The position numbers and the translations under genes are program-made. Positions 8,005-17,747 of a DNA stretch of 64,000 bases are shown here, one piece after another (the first letter of the stretch is position 1; the number at the start of each line of letters is the position of its first letter). The notes under the pieces are model-generated. The model saw only the letters and a program-made list of their open reading frames with translations, was not told the origin of the DNA and ran no database searches. The DNA comes from an uncultured Rhodocyclaceae bacterium (GTDB lineage Bacteria > Pseudomonadota > Gammaproteobacteria > Burkholderiales > Rhodocyclaceae), in the NCBI GenBank assembly GCA_934271525.1, contig CAKQRL010000004.1, forward strand, positions 1 to 64,000, read 5' to 3'.

Positions 8005-10749
8005 ATGTCCCAATCCCCTTTTCTGCCAGAGTTGGCACCCAAACAAAACTGGCAAGTGATTCGCCGCGATAGCGAATTGGCATCTTTTGACCCAACCAAA
8101 ATTACCTTGGCGCTGAAAAAAGCCTTCATCGCCGTTAAAGGAACGGATGAATCGCGCTCATCCGCACTTTATGCCATCACCGAAAATTTAACCCAAACCG
8201 TGGTGCAAGCGCTTTCGCGCCGTTTGGCTGTGAGCGGCAGAATCCACATTGAAGATATTCAAGACCAAGTGGAATTGGCTTTGATGCGTTCGGGCGAACA
8301 CGATGTGGCGCGCGCTTATGTGCTTTACCGCGAAGAACGCGCGCAATCGCGCCGCCAAGCAGAAAAAGAAGCGCATAACGAAATTTTAATCAGCTTAACC
8401 AAAGACGATGGCACAACGCGCCCTTTGATGAAAGCGCAGTGGCAAGAATACTGCTTTGCCGCTTGCGATGGCATTGTGGATGCCGACCCCAATGTGCTTT
8501 TTAAATTAAGCCGCAACACGCTTTATGCGAATATGCCTGAAAAAGATTTGCCCGAAGCCTTGATTTTAACCGCCCGAATGTTAATTGAGCGCGACCCAGC
8601 TTGGGATAAAGTGGCAGCGCGCTGCCTTTTGTTTGCATTAGAGCGCGAAGTGATGGGCAAAAATCTGCCAAAAACCGAGCGCGAATCCGCCCAAAAAAGT
8701 GCCTTTGCCACCTTTATTTACAACGGCATTGAACACGGACTTTTGGATTACAACTTGGCGCATTTTGATTTGCAACGCTTAGCAGAAGAATTAAAAATCT
8801 CGCGCGACCAACAATTTGGTTATTTGGGTTTGCAAACCTTGTATGACCGCTATTTTTTGCAACACAATGGCAAACACGTGGAATTGCCGCAATTTTTCTT
8901 TATGCGCGTGGCAATGGGCTTGGCAATCAATGAAATTGACCGCGAAGCGCGCGCCATTGAGTTTTATAACTTAATCTCTTCCTTTGATTTTATGTGTTCC
9001 ACGCCCACACTTTTTAATAGTGGCACCACGCATCCGCAGTTGTCTTCTTGTTATTTAACCACCGTGCCCGATGATTTGGACGGCATTTTTCAAGCGATTA
9101 AAGAAAATGCGCTCTTGCAAAAATACGCCGGCGGCTTGGGCAACGATTGGACAAGCGTTCGGGCATTAGGCAGCGATATCCGCGGCACGCACGGCAAAAG
9201 TCAAGGCGTTATTCCATTTTTAAAAGTTGCCAATGACACGGCAGTGGCTGTTAATCAAGGCGGCAAACGCAAAGGTGCGGTTTGCGCTTATTTGGAAACT
9301 TGGCATTTGGATATTGAAGAATTTGTGGAATTGCGCAAAAACACAGGCGATGAGCGGCGCCGCACGCACGATATGAACACCGCCTGCTGGGTGCCCGATT
9401 TGTTTATGGAACGCGTGGCAGACGATGCCGAATGGACGCTTTTTTCCCCCGATGAAACCCCAGATTTGCACGAACTCTATGGCAATGCCTTTAAAAAGGC
9501 TTATGAAAATTACGAAGAAAAAGCCGCCAACGGCGAACTGCGTTTATTCAAAAAGGTTCAAGCCCGCAGTCTTTGGCGCAAAATGCTCACCATGCTTTTT
9601 GAAACGGGGCACCCATGGATTACCTTTAAAGATTCCTGCAATTTGCGCTCGCCGCAACAACACGTGGGCGTGGTGCATAGCAGCAATTTATGCACAGAAA
9701 TCACGCTCAACACATCCACCGATGAAATTGCCGTTTGCAATTTGGGTTCTATCAATTTATTGCAACATTTAAAAGAAGATGGTTTGGACAAAGAAAAGCT
9801 CAAAAGCACCATTCAAACCGCCATTCGTATGTTGGATAACGTGATTGACATCAATTATTACGCCAGCCCCAAAGCACGCCGCGCCAATATGCGGCACCGC
9901 CCAATTGGTATGGGAATGATGGGTTTTGCCGATTGCCTGCAAATGCAAAATCTTGCTTGGGATTCGGAGGCGGCACGCGAATTTGCCGATTCTTCAACCG
10001 AGTTGATTAGTTTTTATGCCCTTTCTGCCAGTTGTGAATTGGCAAAAGAGCGCGGCGCATACAGCACTTTTTCAGGCAGTTTGTGGGACAAAGGCGTTTT
10101 GCCGATAGATAGTTTAGCGCTACTTGCCAACGCTCGCCGCGCGGGCGATTTTGAAGTCGACCACACCAGCCGTTTGGATTGGGAAACATTGCGCCAACAC
10201 ATTCGCGAAAATGGTTTGCGCAATTCTTGCGTGATGGCCATTGCCCCAACCGCAACCATTGCCAACATTGTGGGCGTCTCCACCGGCATTGAACCGAATT
10301 ACCAAAATCTTTATGTCAAATCCAATTTGTCGGGCGAATTTACTTTAATCAATCCCATTTTGGTCAAAGCCTTAAAAGAAAAAGGTTTATGGGATGAAGT
10401 GATGTTATCCGACTTGAAATATTTTGATGGCTCCGTGCAATCTATTGACCGCATTCCCGAAGCAATGAAACGCGTATTCAAAAATGCCTTTGAAATCAAT
10501 GCGGAAGACTTGATTGAATGCGCGGCATTGCGCCAAAAATGGATTGACCAAGCGCAATCTTTGAATCTTTATCTTGCCACGCCTTCGGGCAAAAAATTGG
10601 ATGCGCTTTACAACTTGGCGTGGCGCCGCGGCTTAAAAAGCACTTATTACTTGCGCAGTTTGGGTGCGAGCCAAACGGAAAAAAATACCGCAGCGCCTTC
10701 TCCTACTTTTTGTTCTATTGATAACCCAGATTGCGAGGCTTGCCAATAA
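8005..10749 (+). CDS. nrdA: Ribonucleoside-diphosphate reductase, alpha subunit (class Ia)
   Basis: NrdA is the catalytic subunit reducing ribonucleoside diphosphates. The 914 residues include an N-terminal ATP cone (FDPTKITLALKKAF) that senses ATP/dATP. The catalytic barrel carries the active-site cysteine in SSCYLTT (about 349), the thiyl-radical site NLCTEI (about 563) and the partner cysteine in AVCNLGSINL (about 578). The C-terminus CEAC is the redox-relay pair. It overlaps nrdB by one base (TAATG). AAGGA upstream serves as ribosome site; I saw no NrdR boxes. Confidence 0.97.
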   Translation: MSQSPFLPELAPKQNWQVIRRDSELASFDPTKITLALKKAFIAVKGTDESRSSALYAITENLTQTVVQALSRRLAVSGRIHIEDIQDQVELALMRSGEHDVARAYVLYREERAQSRRQAEKEAHNEILISLTKDDGTTRPLMKAQWQEYCFAACDGIVDADPNVLFKLSRNTLYANMPEKDLPEALILTARMLIERDPAWDKVAARCLLFALEREVMGKNLPKTERESAQKSAFATFIYNGIEHGLLDYNLAHFDLQRLAEELKISRDQQFGYLGLQTLYDRYFLQHNGKHVELPQFFFMRVAMGLAINEIDREARAIEFYNLISSFDFMCSTPTLFNSGTTHPQLSSCYLTTVPDDLDGIFQAIKENALLQKYAGGLGNDWTSVRALGSDIRGTHGKSQGVIPFLKVANDTAVAVNQGGKRKGAVCAYLETWHLDIEEFVELRKNTGDERRRTHDMNTACWVPDLFMERVADDAEWTLFSPDETPDLHELYGNAFKKAYENYEEKAANGELRLFKKVQARSLWRKMLTMLFETGHPWITFKDSCNLRSPQQHVGVVHSSNLCTEITLNTSTDEIAVCNLGSINLLQHLKEDGLDKEKLKSTIQTAIRMLDNVIDINYYASPKARRANMRHRPIGMGMMGFADCLQMQNLAWDSEAAREFADSSTELISFYALSASCELAKERGAYSTFSGSLWDKGVLPIDSLALLANARRAGDFEVDHTSRLDWETLRQHIRENGLRNSCVMAIAPTATIANIVGVSTGIEPNYQNLYVKSNLSGEFTLINPILVKALKEKGLWDEVMLSDLKYFDGSVQSIDRIPEAMKRVFKNAFEINAEDLIECAALRQKWIDQAQSLNLYLATPSGKKLDALYNLAWRRGLKSTYYLRSLGASQTEKNTAAPSPTFCSIDNPDCEACQ

Positions 10750-11780
10750 TGATGAACGAACACAACTTACAAAGTCTGCCGCCCGTTAAAGCCGAAGACA
10801 AACGCGTGATTAACGCGCAAACGGATATCAACCAGCTGGCGCCTTTTAAATATCCGTGGGCGTGGGAATATTTTTTAAAAGCCAACCAAAACCATTGGAC
10901 TCCTTTGGAAATCAATATGGCAAGCGATGTGCATGATTACAAGCACCGCTTAACGCCTGATGAGCGCCATTTGTTTGAAAATGTTTTGGCGTATTTAACC
11001 ACCGCGGATATTTTGGCAATGCGCAACATTGGCTTGGCGGTGATGGAAAAAATGAGCGCGCCCGAACTTCAAATTTACCAAGCGCGGCAAGTTTATGAAG
11101 AATCCTTGCACACATGGACTTACCAACATTGCATTGAAAGTTTGGGATTAGACCAAGGTGAAATTTACAACCGCTACCGCACTGTTCCCGCCATTTACGG
11201 CAAAATTGCGCTGGCGAATCGCCGATTGAATAAAATTTTAAAATCCGATTTGGATTTAACCGACACCAAAAATGTGCAAGATTTTATTTTGTCTTATGCC
11301 TTTTTTGCTGCCATTTTTGAAGGCGCGTGGTTTTATAACGGCTTTACGCCCATTTTTGCCCTGCAACGCCGCGGCTTGATGAAAGGCACGGCAGAACAAT
11401 TCCAATACATTATGCGCGATGAAGTTTTGCACGCTTCTTTTGGCATTCGCGTTTTAAAACAACTGATGATTGAAGAAAACTTCACGCCAGAAAAAGCCTT
11501 GTGGGATGAATTGTGGCAAGAAGCGCACCAAGCCGAACAAAATTACGCCAACTACATTTTGCAAAATCCCATTTTGGGCTACAACAAAGAAATGCACATG
11601 GCGCAATATGAATTTGTAATCAATCGCCGCGCGCGCCAACTGGGTTTGGAATTGCCTTATCCGCACGCGCAAAACGCCATCCCGTGGCTGGACGAACAAG
11701 CGAATTTAAGAAAAGAAAAAAACTTTTTTGAAACCCGCGTAACCGAATACCAAAGCAACGCCAATTTGAATTGGGATTAA
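10749..11780 (+). CDS. nrdB: Ribonucleoside-diphosphate reductase, beta subunit
   Basis: NrdB holds the di-iron/tyrosyl-radical cofactor that starts catalysis in NrdA. Iron ligands are visible in EESLHTWTY, FEGAWFY and RDEVLHASFG; the radical tyrosine is four residues after the first ligand His (about Tyr125). The C-terminal tail is the expected NrdA-binding region. Two adjacent ATGs (10749, 10752) are possible starts; both overlap or abut the nrdA stop, so the genes are coupled. Confidence 0.96.
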   Translation: MMNEHNLQSLPPVKAEDKRVINAQTDINQLAPFKYPWAWEYFLKANQNHWTPLEINMASDVHDYKHRLTPDERHLFENVLAYLTTADILAMRNIGLAVMEKMSAPELQIYQARQVYEESLHTWTYQHCIESLGLDQGEIYNRYRTVPAIYGKIALANRRLNKILKSDLDLTDTKNVQDFILSYAFFAAIFEGAWFYNGFTPIFALQRRGLMKGTAEQFQYIMRDEVLHASFGIRVLKQLMIEENFTPEKALWDELWQEAHQAEQNYANYILQNPILGYNKEMHMAQYEFVINRRARQLGLELPYPHAQNAIPWLDEQANLRKEKNFFETRVTEYQSNANLNWD

Positions 11781-11793
11781 CCCAACTTTTCTT

Positions 11794-11833
11794 TCCACGG
11801 TAAACTTCAAAAAAATTTGGGGTTTACCGTGGA
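11794..11833. repeat. Dispersed element, short inverted pair
   Basis: TCCACGGTAAAC at 11794 and GTTTACCGTGGA at 11822 are only 28 bases apart, with a shortened centre. A T-run follows the right core, so it resembles a plus-strand terminator for nrdB. On the minus strand the right core supplies the stop of the neighbouring gene. Confidence 0.88.
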
Positions 11834-13728
11834 TTTTTTTCATTTGGAATCCAAGCAAAAATAGGAAAAACATTCGGTTTTTGATTGTTGAAAATGCTAA
11901 AAATACGACCATTAAAATCAGTAAAAGGCACCGCACCTTTTAGTGCAAGCACTGAAAATTTGCCCGTTTTAATTTCACCATTGGGTAATTCCTCAACGCC
12001 GTATTCCATTATTTTTGGGAAAATAAAATAATCAATATTATTTTTTATTGGATAATAATTTTCGGGCAAATCAAGTTTGTAGTTTGGATCATTCTTCCCC
12101 CAATTTTTTTGAAAACCAATATGTTCAAATAAAAGCTCTTGGTCTTCTGGTATCATTTCTACAATATGATTGGCATAGGTGCTTATCACATTAGGATAAT
12201 TAAAAAAAGTATCACTCAAATGCGTATTTTTATCCGCCCAATCGCGTAAGCCAATTAAAAATGTTTTATTTGGATTTTCTTTAATCAATTTTTCAATAAT
12301 AGCGGTTTCTGCCTTTTCTTCTTCATTCACAAAATAATCTTTTATAAATTGTTGATAAAGCAAAAAATTGCACAAAACATAAGAAATAAAAACAAGAGAA
12401 AAAACAAAAGCAATGCCTTTTTTTGAATTTTTATAAAATATAAAAAACACAAAACAAGTAGCGACCAAAAAAACAAATTTAAAAATATAAAAATTTTCTT
12501 TTGTGAAAAAAACGCCTTTTATCAGTGGCAACAAAATTGGCGAATCGATGGCAAGACCTTCAACAACTTGATAAAAAATTAAAATAATAGCAACAAAAAA
12601 TGTATAAACAATAAAATGTTTTTTGTTGCTCAAAATTTTATTTTCAAAAAGCGATAAAAATACCACCAGAAAAACCGTTGGTATAAATACCGTATAACGA
12701 ATCATCGCACGAGGCGTTTCTTGCGAAATGACATCGGTGATTTCACGAATAAAGACGGTATAAGCAATGGTGAAGGCAGATGAAAAAATGAGAATAATTA
12801 GAAAAATCAATGCTTTTTGGTTGTTTGGGCTAAGATTTTTGAAGTAAAGAATGGGGAAAATCGCCGTGAAAAAGGCGGATGCCATCACCACGTGCAACAC
12901 AAAATAAAAAGCACTAAAAAAGAAAAATCCAATGGTTTTGTTGCCCAACAATTCAAAAGCGGCGGCAAAACCCGTTTGCCCTGAATAAGAATTGCCCAAA
13001 CCTAAAAATAAAGTGTTTTTTAAACTAAAAAAGCAGAGCATAAAAATGCCAAAGATAATGGCAAATGATTTTAAATGTTTTTTAAAAATATTTAAATTTT
13101 TATCCCAAAAATATTGCACAATGCCATAAGCCAAAAAGGAAAGCGGGAATAAAATGCCGATTTCTTTATTCAAATAAATCAAATAATTCAAAATACCCAA
13201 AAGAATTAAAAACGGTGTTTTTTGTTTTTCTTGATTTAAAATAATTTTTAAAAACGCGGCAAAAAGCAAAAGCGAAAGAGGTAAAAACAAATTTTCGCTC
13301 ATAAAAGTCATGGAAAAATTTAAATCTGGTAAAAATAAAGAAAAGGCGCAGACAAATAAAATGGTTTTGTTTTCTTTTAATAATTGTTTGGCAATAAAAT
13401 AAATCGGAAAAATGCTAGATGTAACCAAAAGCGCATTAATTGCCGCTAATAAATGTTGTTGGGTTTCGCGGTTTTCAAAGAAAAAGGCGGGGATTAAACA
13501 AATGGAATATAAAATTTTTTGAAAATCAATGGGCAAATTATAAACAAGCAAACCGCGGGCATTGGCAAAATTTTCCGCAATTTGGTAATAACGCAATTCA
13601 TCAGGGTAAATATAAAGCGCTTTATAAAAATCCGCCCACAAAAAACGAATGGAAAAACTAATCAAAAAAAGAATAAAAAGAATCCGATAAGGATGTTTTT
13701 CAAAGGTTTTTAAAATAAAATTTTGCAT
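11824..13728 (-). CDS. Multispanning membrane glycosyltransferase-like protein (GT-C/PMT-like)
   Basis: The 634-residue product has about eleven to thirteen membrane helices after the first 20 residues and a soluble C-terminal domain of roughly 150 residues. An acidic motif in the first periplasmic loop (YPDELRYY) and the layout recall GT39/ArnT-type lipid-linked sugar transferases, but homology is not certain. The start MQNFILKTF is preferred to the longer frame, which would translate repeat sequence. The last codons (NPR, then TAA) come from the repeat. The gene is clearly more A/T-rich than nrdB and acnB and sits between two element pairs, suggesting acquisition. Confidence 0.65.
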   Translation of the reverse strand: MQNFILKTFEKHPYRILFILFLISFSIRFLWADFYKALYIYPDELRYYQIAENFANARGLLVYNLPIDFQKILYSICLIPAFFFENRETQQHLLAAINALLVTSSIFPIYFIAKQLLKENKTILFVCAFSLFLPDLNFSMTFMSENLFLPLSLLLFAAFLKIILNQEKQKTPFLILLGILNYLIYLNKEIGILFPLSFLAYGIVQYFWDKNLNIFKKHLKSFAIIFGIFMLCFFSLKNTLFLGLGNSYSGQTGFAAAFELLGNKTIGFFFFSAFYFVLHVVMASAFFTAIFPILYFKNLSPNNQKALIFLIILIFSSAFTIAYTVFIREITDVISQETPRAMIRYTVFIPTVFLVVFLSLFENKILSNKKHFIVYTFFVAIILIFYQVVEGLAIDSPILLPLIKGVFFTKENFYIFKFVFLVATCFVFFIFYKNSKKGIAFVFSLVFISYVLCNFLLYQQFIKDYFVNEEEKAETAIIEKLIKENPNKTFLIGLRDWADKNTHLSDTFFNYPNVISTYANHIVEMIPEDQELLFEHIGFQKNWGKNDPNYKLDLPENYYPIKNNIDYFIFPKIMEYGVEELPNGEIKTGKFSVLALKGAVPFTDFNGRIFSIFNNQKPNVFPIFAWIPNEKNPR

Positions 13729-13739
13729 GGTTTTAATTT

Positions 13740-13790
13740 TCCACGGTAAACGTTTTATTTTTTTCAAAAAAAATATTTGTTTACCGTGGA
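13740..13790. repeat. Dispersed element, inverted pair
   Basis: Exact TCCACGGTAAAC at 13740 and GTTTACCGTGGA at 13779, 39 bases apart, between the acnB stop and the start of the membrane glycosyltransferase-like gene. A T-run follows the right core. Confidence 0.9.
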
Positions 13791-13805
13791 TTTTTTTAAA
13801 AAGTT

Positions 13806-16391
13806 TTAAAAATCTGCCATCGGCATTTGGTGAAAATTCAAATACCGATAACATTCAGCAGCGTTAATTTTGCCAATGGCGTTTTGGTATTCTTGCAAAG
13901 TGGGAATTTTGCCCACAAGCGCACAAACCGCCGAAAGTTCAGCCGATGCCAAATAAACGCGCGTGTTGATTCCCAAACGATTCGGAAAATTGCGCGTGGA
14001 AGTAGAAACCGCGGTAGAACCTTTTTTGATTTGCGCTTGATTGCCCATGCAAAGCGAACAACCCGGCACTTCCATACGCGCGCCAACTTTGCCCAAAATG
14101 CTGTAAATGCCTTCACGGCGCAGTTGTTTTTCATCCATGCGCGTAGGCGGCGCCAGCCACAAACGCGCAGGAATATCCGAAACACCGTTTAAAACGGCTG
14201 CCGCCGCGCGAAAATGCCCAATGTTTGTCATACAACTGCCGATGAACACTTCGTCAATTTTGTCTCCTGCCACTTCGCTCAACAATTTGACATCGTCCGG
14301 GTCATTGGGGCACGCCAAAATGGGTTCATTGATTTCATCCAATGGAATTTCAAGCACCGCGGCATAGTGCGCATTGTGGTCGGCTTTTAAAAGTTCGCCG
14401 TTTTCAAGCCATTCTTCAATGGCTTTTAAACGGCGCTCCAAAGTTTGGGCGCTTTGGTAACCGTTTTGAATCAAAAAACGAATCAAAGCGGTATTGGATT
14501 GCAAATATTCTGCAACCGATTCGCGATTCAAAGCCACCGTTGCCGCCGCAGAAGAACGCTCGGCAGAAGCATCCGTTAATTCAAAAGCTTGTTCTATTTT
14601 TAAATCAGGCAAACCTTCAATTTCCAAAATGCGCCCAGAAAAAACGTTGATTTTGTTGGCTTTTTCAACGGTTAAAAGTTTGTTTTTGATGGCATAAAAA
14701 GGGATGGCATTGACCAAATCCCGCAAAGTAATGCCGCGTTTTTGTGCGTTTTCCCATGAGCCAACAAAGCGCACCAAAACGGATTCAGGCATATCCAAAG
14801 GCATAGAAGCTGTGGCAGCGGCAAAAGCAACCAAGCCAGAACCCGCTGGAAAAGAAATGCCAATTGGAAAACGCGTGTGTGAATCCCCGCCTGTGCCCAC
14901 CGTATCGGGCAAAATCAAACGATTCAACCAAGAATGAATAACACCATCCATCGGGCGAATGGCAACGCCGCCGCGGCTCACAAAAAACTTCGGCAAGGTT
15001 TCTTGTGTTTGTATATCCACCGCTTTGGGATAAGCCGCCGTGTGGCAAAAGGATTGCATCACCAAATCGGCGGAAAATTTTAAACACGCCAAATCTTTTA
15101 ATTCATCGCGCGTCATCGGGCCGGTGGTATCTTGCGAACCCACGGTTGTGATTTTGGGTTCCACATAATCGCCCGGCAAAACGCCTTTTAAGCCACAAGC
15201 TTTGCCCACGATTTTTTGCGCCAAGGTGAAGCCCTTGGCAAAGGCGGCATTGTTTTTGTTGTTTTGTTGAAAAACATCCGATTCGCCCAAACCCAAAAAG
15301 GAGCGCGCTTTGGCGGTTAAAGCCCTGCCGATAATCAAAGGAATGCGCCCGCCTGCTTTAACTTCATCCAACAAAACCGGCGTTTTCAACAAAGCGGATG
15401 CCAAAATTTTTGAATTTTTTTTCACGTTGACCGTGGATTTTTGAACATCCACTTGCAACTGAATTTCATCGCCCATTTTTAAATTAGAAACGTCTATTTC
15501 AACCGGCAACGCGCCCGCATCTTCCAAAGTATTGAAAAAAATCGGCGCAATTTTGCCGCCCAAACAAACGCCGCCTGCGCGTTTATTCGGCACAAATGGA
15601 ATATCGCTGCCAATGTGCCACAGCAAAGAATTGGTGGCGGATTTGCGAGACGAGCCGGTGCCGACCACATCGCCCACAAAAACAAGCGGCAAACCTTTCT
15701 TTTTTAATTCGGCAATTTGCGTAAGCGGCCCTTTTACGCCGGGTTCATCGGGCGTTAAACCTTCGCGCGGATTTTTAAACATTGCCAAAGCGTGCAAAGG
15801 AATATCCGGACGCGAAAACGCATCCGGCGCAGGAGACAAATCATCGGTGTTGATTTCACCTGAAACGCGAAAAACAACCATATTTTGATTGTCAACAATG
15901 GCGGGTTTGTTTTTAAACCATTCGGCATTTGCCCAAGATTCAATCACGCTTTGCGCGGCTTGGTTGTTTTCTTTTGCCAAGGCGGCAATTTCATTAAAAG
16001 AATCAAAAATCAACAAGGTGTTTTTCAAGCAGTCGGCGGCGATGTGCTGCAATTTTTCGTTTTTTAATAACAAAATCAAAGGTTTAATGTTGTAACCGCC
16101 TGCCATGGTGCCGAGCATTCTTGTGGCATCTTCTGGCAAAAAAACAGGATGTTGCAAAGTGCTGCTGGCAATTTTTTCCAAAAAATCGGCTTTGATTTTG
16201 GCGGCTTCATCCACGCCCGGTGGAACGCGCTCAGCCAGCATTTTTAAAAGCGGAGCGCAAGTTGCTTGGTCTTTGTTTTGTAAAATTTTTTCAATTAAAG
16301 TTTGGGTTTGCGAACGAGACAAAGCCAGCGGCGGAATCCCCAATGCCGTGCGCACTTTCAAGTGTTCTTCGTAAGATTCATCCAACAACAT
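13806..16391 (-). CDS. acnB: Aconitate hydratase B
   Basis: AcnB isomerises citrate and isocitrate and is the main TCA-cycle aconitase in proteobacteria. The 861 residues match the family (about 865). The N-terminal HEAT-like domain precedes the swivel domain, the AcnB-specific order. Iron-sulphur ligands are in the C-terminal part: [10 protein letters not shown] and PGCSLCMGN. In the variable stretch [10 protein letters not shown] a dispersed-element core and its A-rich tail are translated in frame (15426-15437). It is divergent from the aminotransferase gene and ends next to an element pair. Confidence 0.97.
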   Translation of the reverse strand: MLLDESYEEHLKVRTALGIPPLALSRSQTQTLIEKILQNKDQATCAPLLKMLAERVPPGVDEAAKIKADFLEKIASSTLQHPVFLPEDATRMLGTMAGGYNIKPLILLLKNEKLQHIAADCLKNTLLIFDSFNEIAALAKENNQAAQSVIESWANAEWFKNKPAIVDNQNMVVFRVSGEINTDDLSPAPDAFSRPDIPLHALAMFKNPREGLTPDEPGVKGPLTQIAELKKKGLPLVFVGDVVGTGSSRKSATNSLLWHIGSDIPFVPNKRAGGVCLGGKIAPIFFNTLEDAGALPVEIDVSNLKMGDEIQLQVDVQKSTVNVKKNSKILASALLKTPVLLDEVKAGGRIPLIIGRALTAKARSFLGLGESDVFQQNNKNNAAFAKGFTLAQKIVGKACGLKGVLPGDYVEPKITTVGSQDTTGPMTRDELKDLACLKFSADLVMQSFCHTAAYPKAVDIQTQETLPKFFVSRGGVAIRPMDGVIHSWLNRLILPDTVGTGGDSHTRFPIGISFPAGSGLVAFAAATASMPLDMPESVLVRFVGSWENAQKRGITLRDLVNAIPFYAIKNKLLTVEKANKINVFSGRILEIEGLPDLKIEQAFELTDASAERSSAAATVALNRESVAEYLQSNTALIRFLIQNGYQSAQTLERRLKAIEEWLENGELLKADHNAHYAAVLEIPLDEINEPILACPNDPDDVKLLSEVAGDKIDEVFIGSCMTNIGHFRAAAAVLNGVSDIPARLWLAPPTRMDEKQLRREGIYSILGKVGARMEVPGCSLCMGNQAQIKKGSTAVSTSTRNFPNRLGINTRVYLASAELSAVCALVGKIPTLQEYQNAIGKINAAECYRYLNFHQMPMADF
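15426..15437 (-). repeat. Dispersed element, single core inside acnB
   Basis: GTTGACCGTGGA on the plus strand is exact, with the A/T tail to its left. In acnB it encodes STVN and the tail encodes VKKNSKI, so the element has been accommodated as coding sequence. Confidence 0.8.
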
Positions 16392-16484
16392 TTTTTTCCT
16401 TTAAATATTAAATTTGAAAGAATGGCATTTTACAAAAAAACTCAGTGCTAAAATTTGCCTTTTTTTGAAAATAAGAGAAGTGCC

Positions 16485-17684
16485 ATGCAATCTTTATTTC
16501 AACAAGTCGCGCTTGCCCCGCGCGACCCGATTTTAGGGTTAAACGAAGCCTTTGCCGCCGATTCGCGCTCGGATAAAATCAATTTGGGCGTGGGCGTTTA
16601 TTTTGATGAAAACGGCAAAATTCCCGTTTTGAATTGCTTGAAAAAAGCACAAGATGCGTATTTCAAACAAAACTTGCCGCATGCGTATTTGCCCATTGAT
16701 GGTTTAAAAACCTACAACCTTGCCGTGCAAAAATTGTTGTTTGGCAATGAAGCGGAGTTGCTCGAACAAAAACGCGTTATCACCGCGCAGGCTTTGGGCG
16801 GCACGGGCGCTTTGAAAATCGGGGCGGATTTTTTGCATGCCATTCATCCCACATCTTGCGTTTTTGTCAGCAATCCAACTTGGGCGAATCACCGCTCTAT
16901 TTTTGAGCGCGCAGGTTTTGCTGTTCAACCTTATTCTTATTACAACGCCCAAACGCGCGGTGTGGATTTTGAAAACTTCAAAAAAGATTTAAACGCCATG
17001 CCCAGTTTGTCCGTTGTGGTTTTGCATGCGTGTTGCCACAATCCAACAGGCGCCGATTTAACCAAACCACAATGGGATGAAGTGGTGAAAATTTTCAAAG
17101 CCAACAATCTCACTGCCTTTTTGGATATGGCTTACCAAGGCTTTGCCGATGGCATTGCCGAAGATGCTTATGCCTTAAACGCTTTTGCGCAATCGGGGTT
17201 GCGTTTTTTTGTGTCCAGCTCTTTTTCCAAAAATTTTTCTATGTATGGCGAGCGCGTGGGCGCCTTATCCGTTGTGTTAAACAATCAAGATGAAGCTAAT
17301 CGCGTGTTGTCGCAAATTAAAATTGCCATTCGCACCAACTATTCCAACCCGCCAACCTTTGGCGCGGCGTTGATTGCCGAAGTGTTGAATTCTTTGGAAT
17401 TAAAACAAGAATGGGAAGAAGAATTAAAAACCATGCGTTTGCGCATTGCCAAAATTCGCAAAAATTTGGTGGCAAGCATTGAAGCGGCTGGTTGCCAAGA
17501 AGATTTTTCGTTTATTGCCGCGCAACGCGGAATGTTTTCTTTCACCGGATTGAATAAAGAACAAGTGGAACGCTTGAAAACCGAGTTTGGCATTTATGCG
17601 GTCTCCAGCGGGCGCATTTGCATGGCGGCTTTGAATCCCAGCAATGTGGATATTGTGGCGCGCGCCATTGCGGCGGTTTTGTAA
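16485..17684 (+). CDS. Aromatic/aspartate aminotransferase (class I)
   Basis: This is a PLP-dependent class I aminotransferase of the AspC/TyrB type, 399 residues. The start MQSLFQQVALAPRDPILGLNEAF and NLGVGVYFDE are typical. CCHNPTGAD, DMAYQGFADG, and the PLP lysine in SSSFSKNFSMYGERVG are intact, as is the C-terminal substrate arginine region SSGRICMAALN. It transfers amino groups between aspartate or aromatic amino acids and 2-oxoglutarate; aspC and tyrB cannot be separated reliably by sequence alone. The start has AAGAGAAG upstream and lies 93 bases from the divergent acnB. Confidence 0.92.
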   Translation: MQSLFQQVALAPRDPILGLNEAFAADSRSDKINLGVGVYFDENGKIPVLNCLKKAQDAYFKQNLPHAYLPIDGLKTYNLAVQKLLFGNEAELLEQKRVITAQALGGTGALKIGADFLHAIHPTSCVFVSNPTWANHRSIFERAGFAVQPYSYYNAQTRGVDFENFKKDLNAMPSLSVVVLHACCHNPTGADLTKPQWDEVVKIFKANNLTAFLDMAYQGFADGIAEDAYALNAFAQSGLRFFVSSSFSKNFSMYGERVGALSVVLNNQDEANRVLSQIKIAIRTNYSNPPTFGAALIAEVLNSLELKQEWEEELKTMRLRIAKIRKNLVASIEAAGCQEDFSFIAAQRGMFSFTGLNKEQVERLKTEFGIYAVSSGRICMAALNPSNVDIVARAIAAVL

Positions 17685-17703
17685 AATTTAAAAAAAATCA
17701 ACG

Positions 17704-17727
17704 GTTGACCGTGGAACCACGGTCAAC
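17704..17727. repeat. Dispersed element, outward pair
   Basis: GTTGACCGTGGA (17704) is followed at once by ACCACGGTCAAC (17716, one mismatch): cores back to back, tails pointing outward. This forms a compact perfect 11-base palindrome arm around AA, 19 bases after the aminotransferase stop. Confidence 0.85.
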
Positions 17728-17747
17728 GCCAAAAAATTTTAAAAAAA

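Noticed and set aside
13827..16374. Several plus-strand frames opposite acnB
   Set aside because: All are shadows of the intact AcnB frame with no ribosome sites or recognisable domains.
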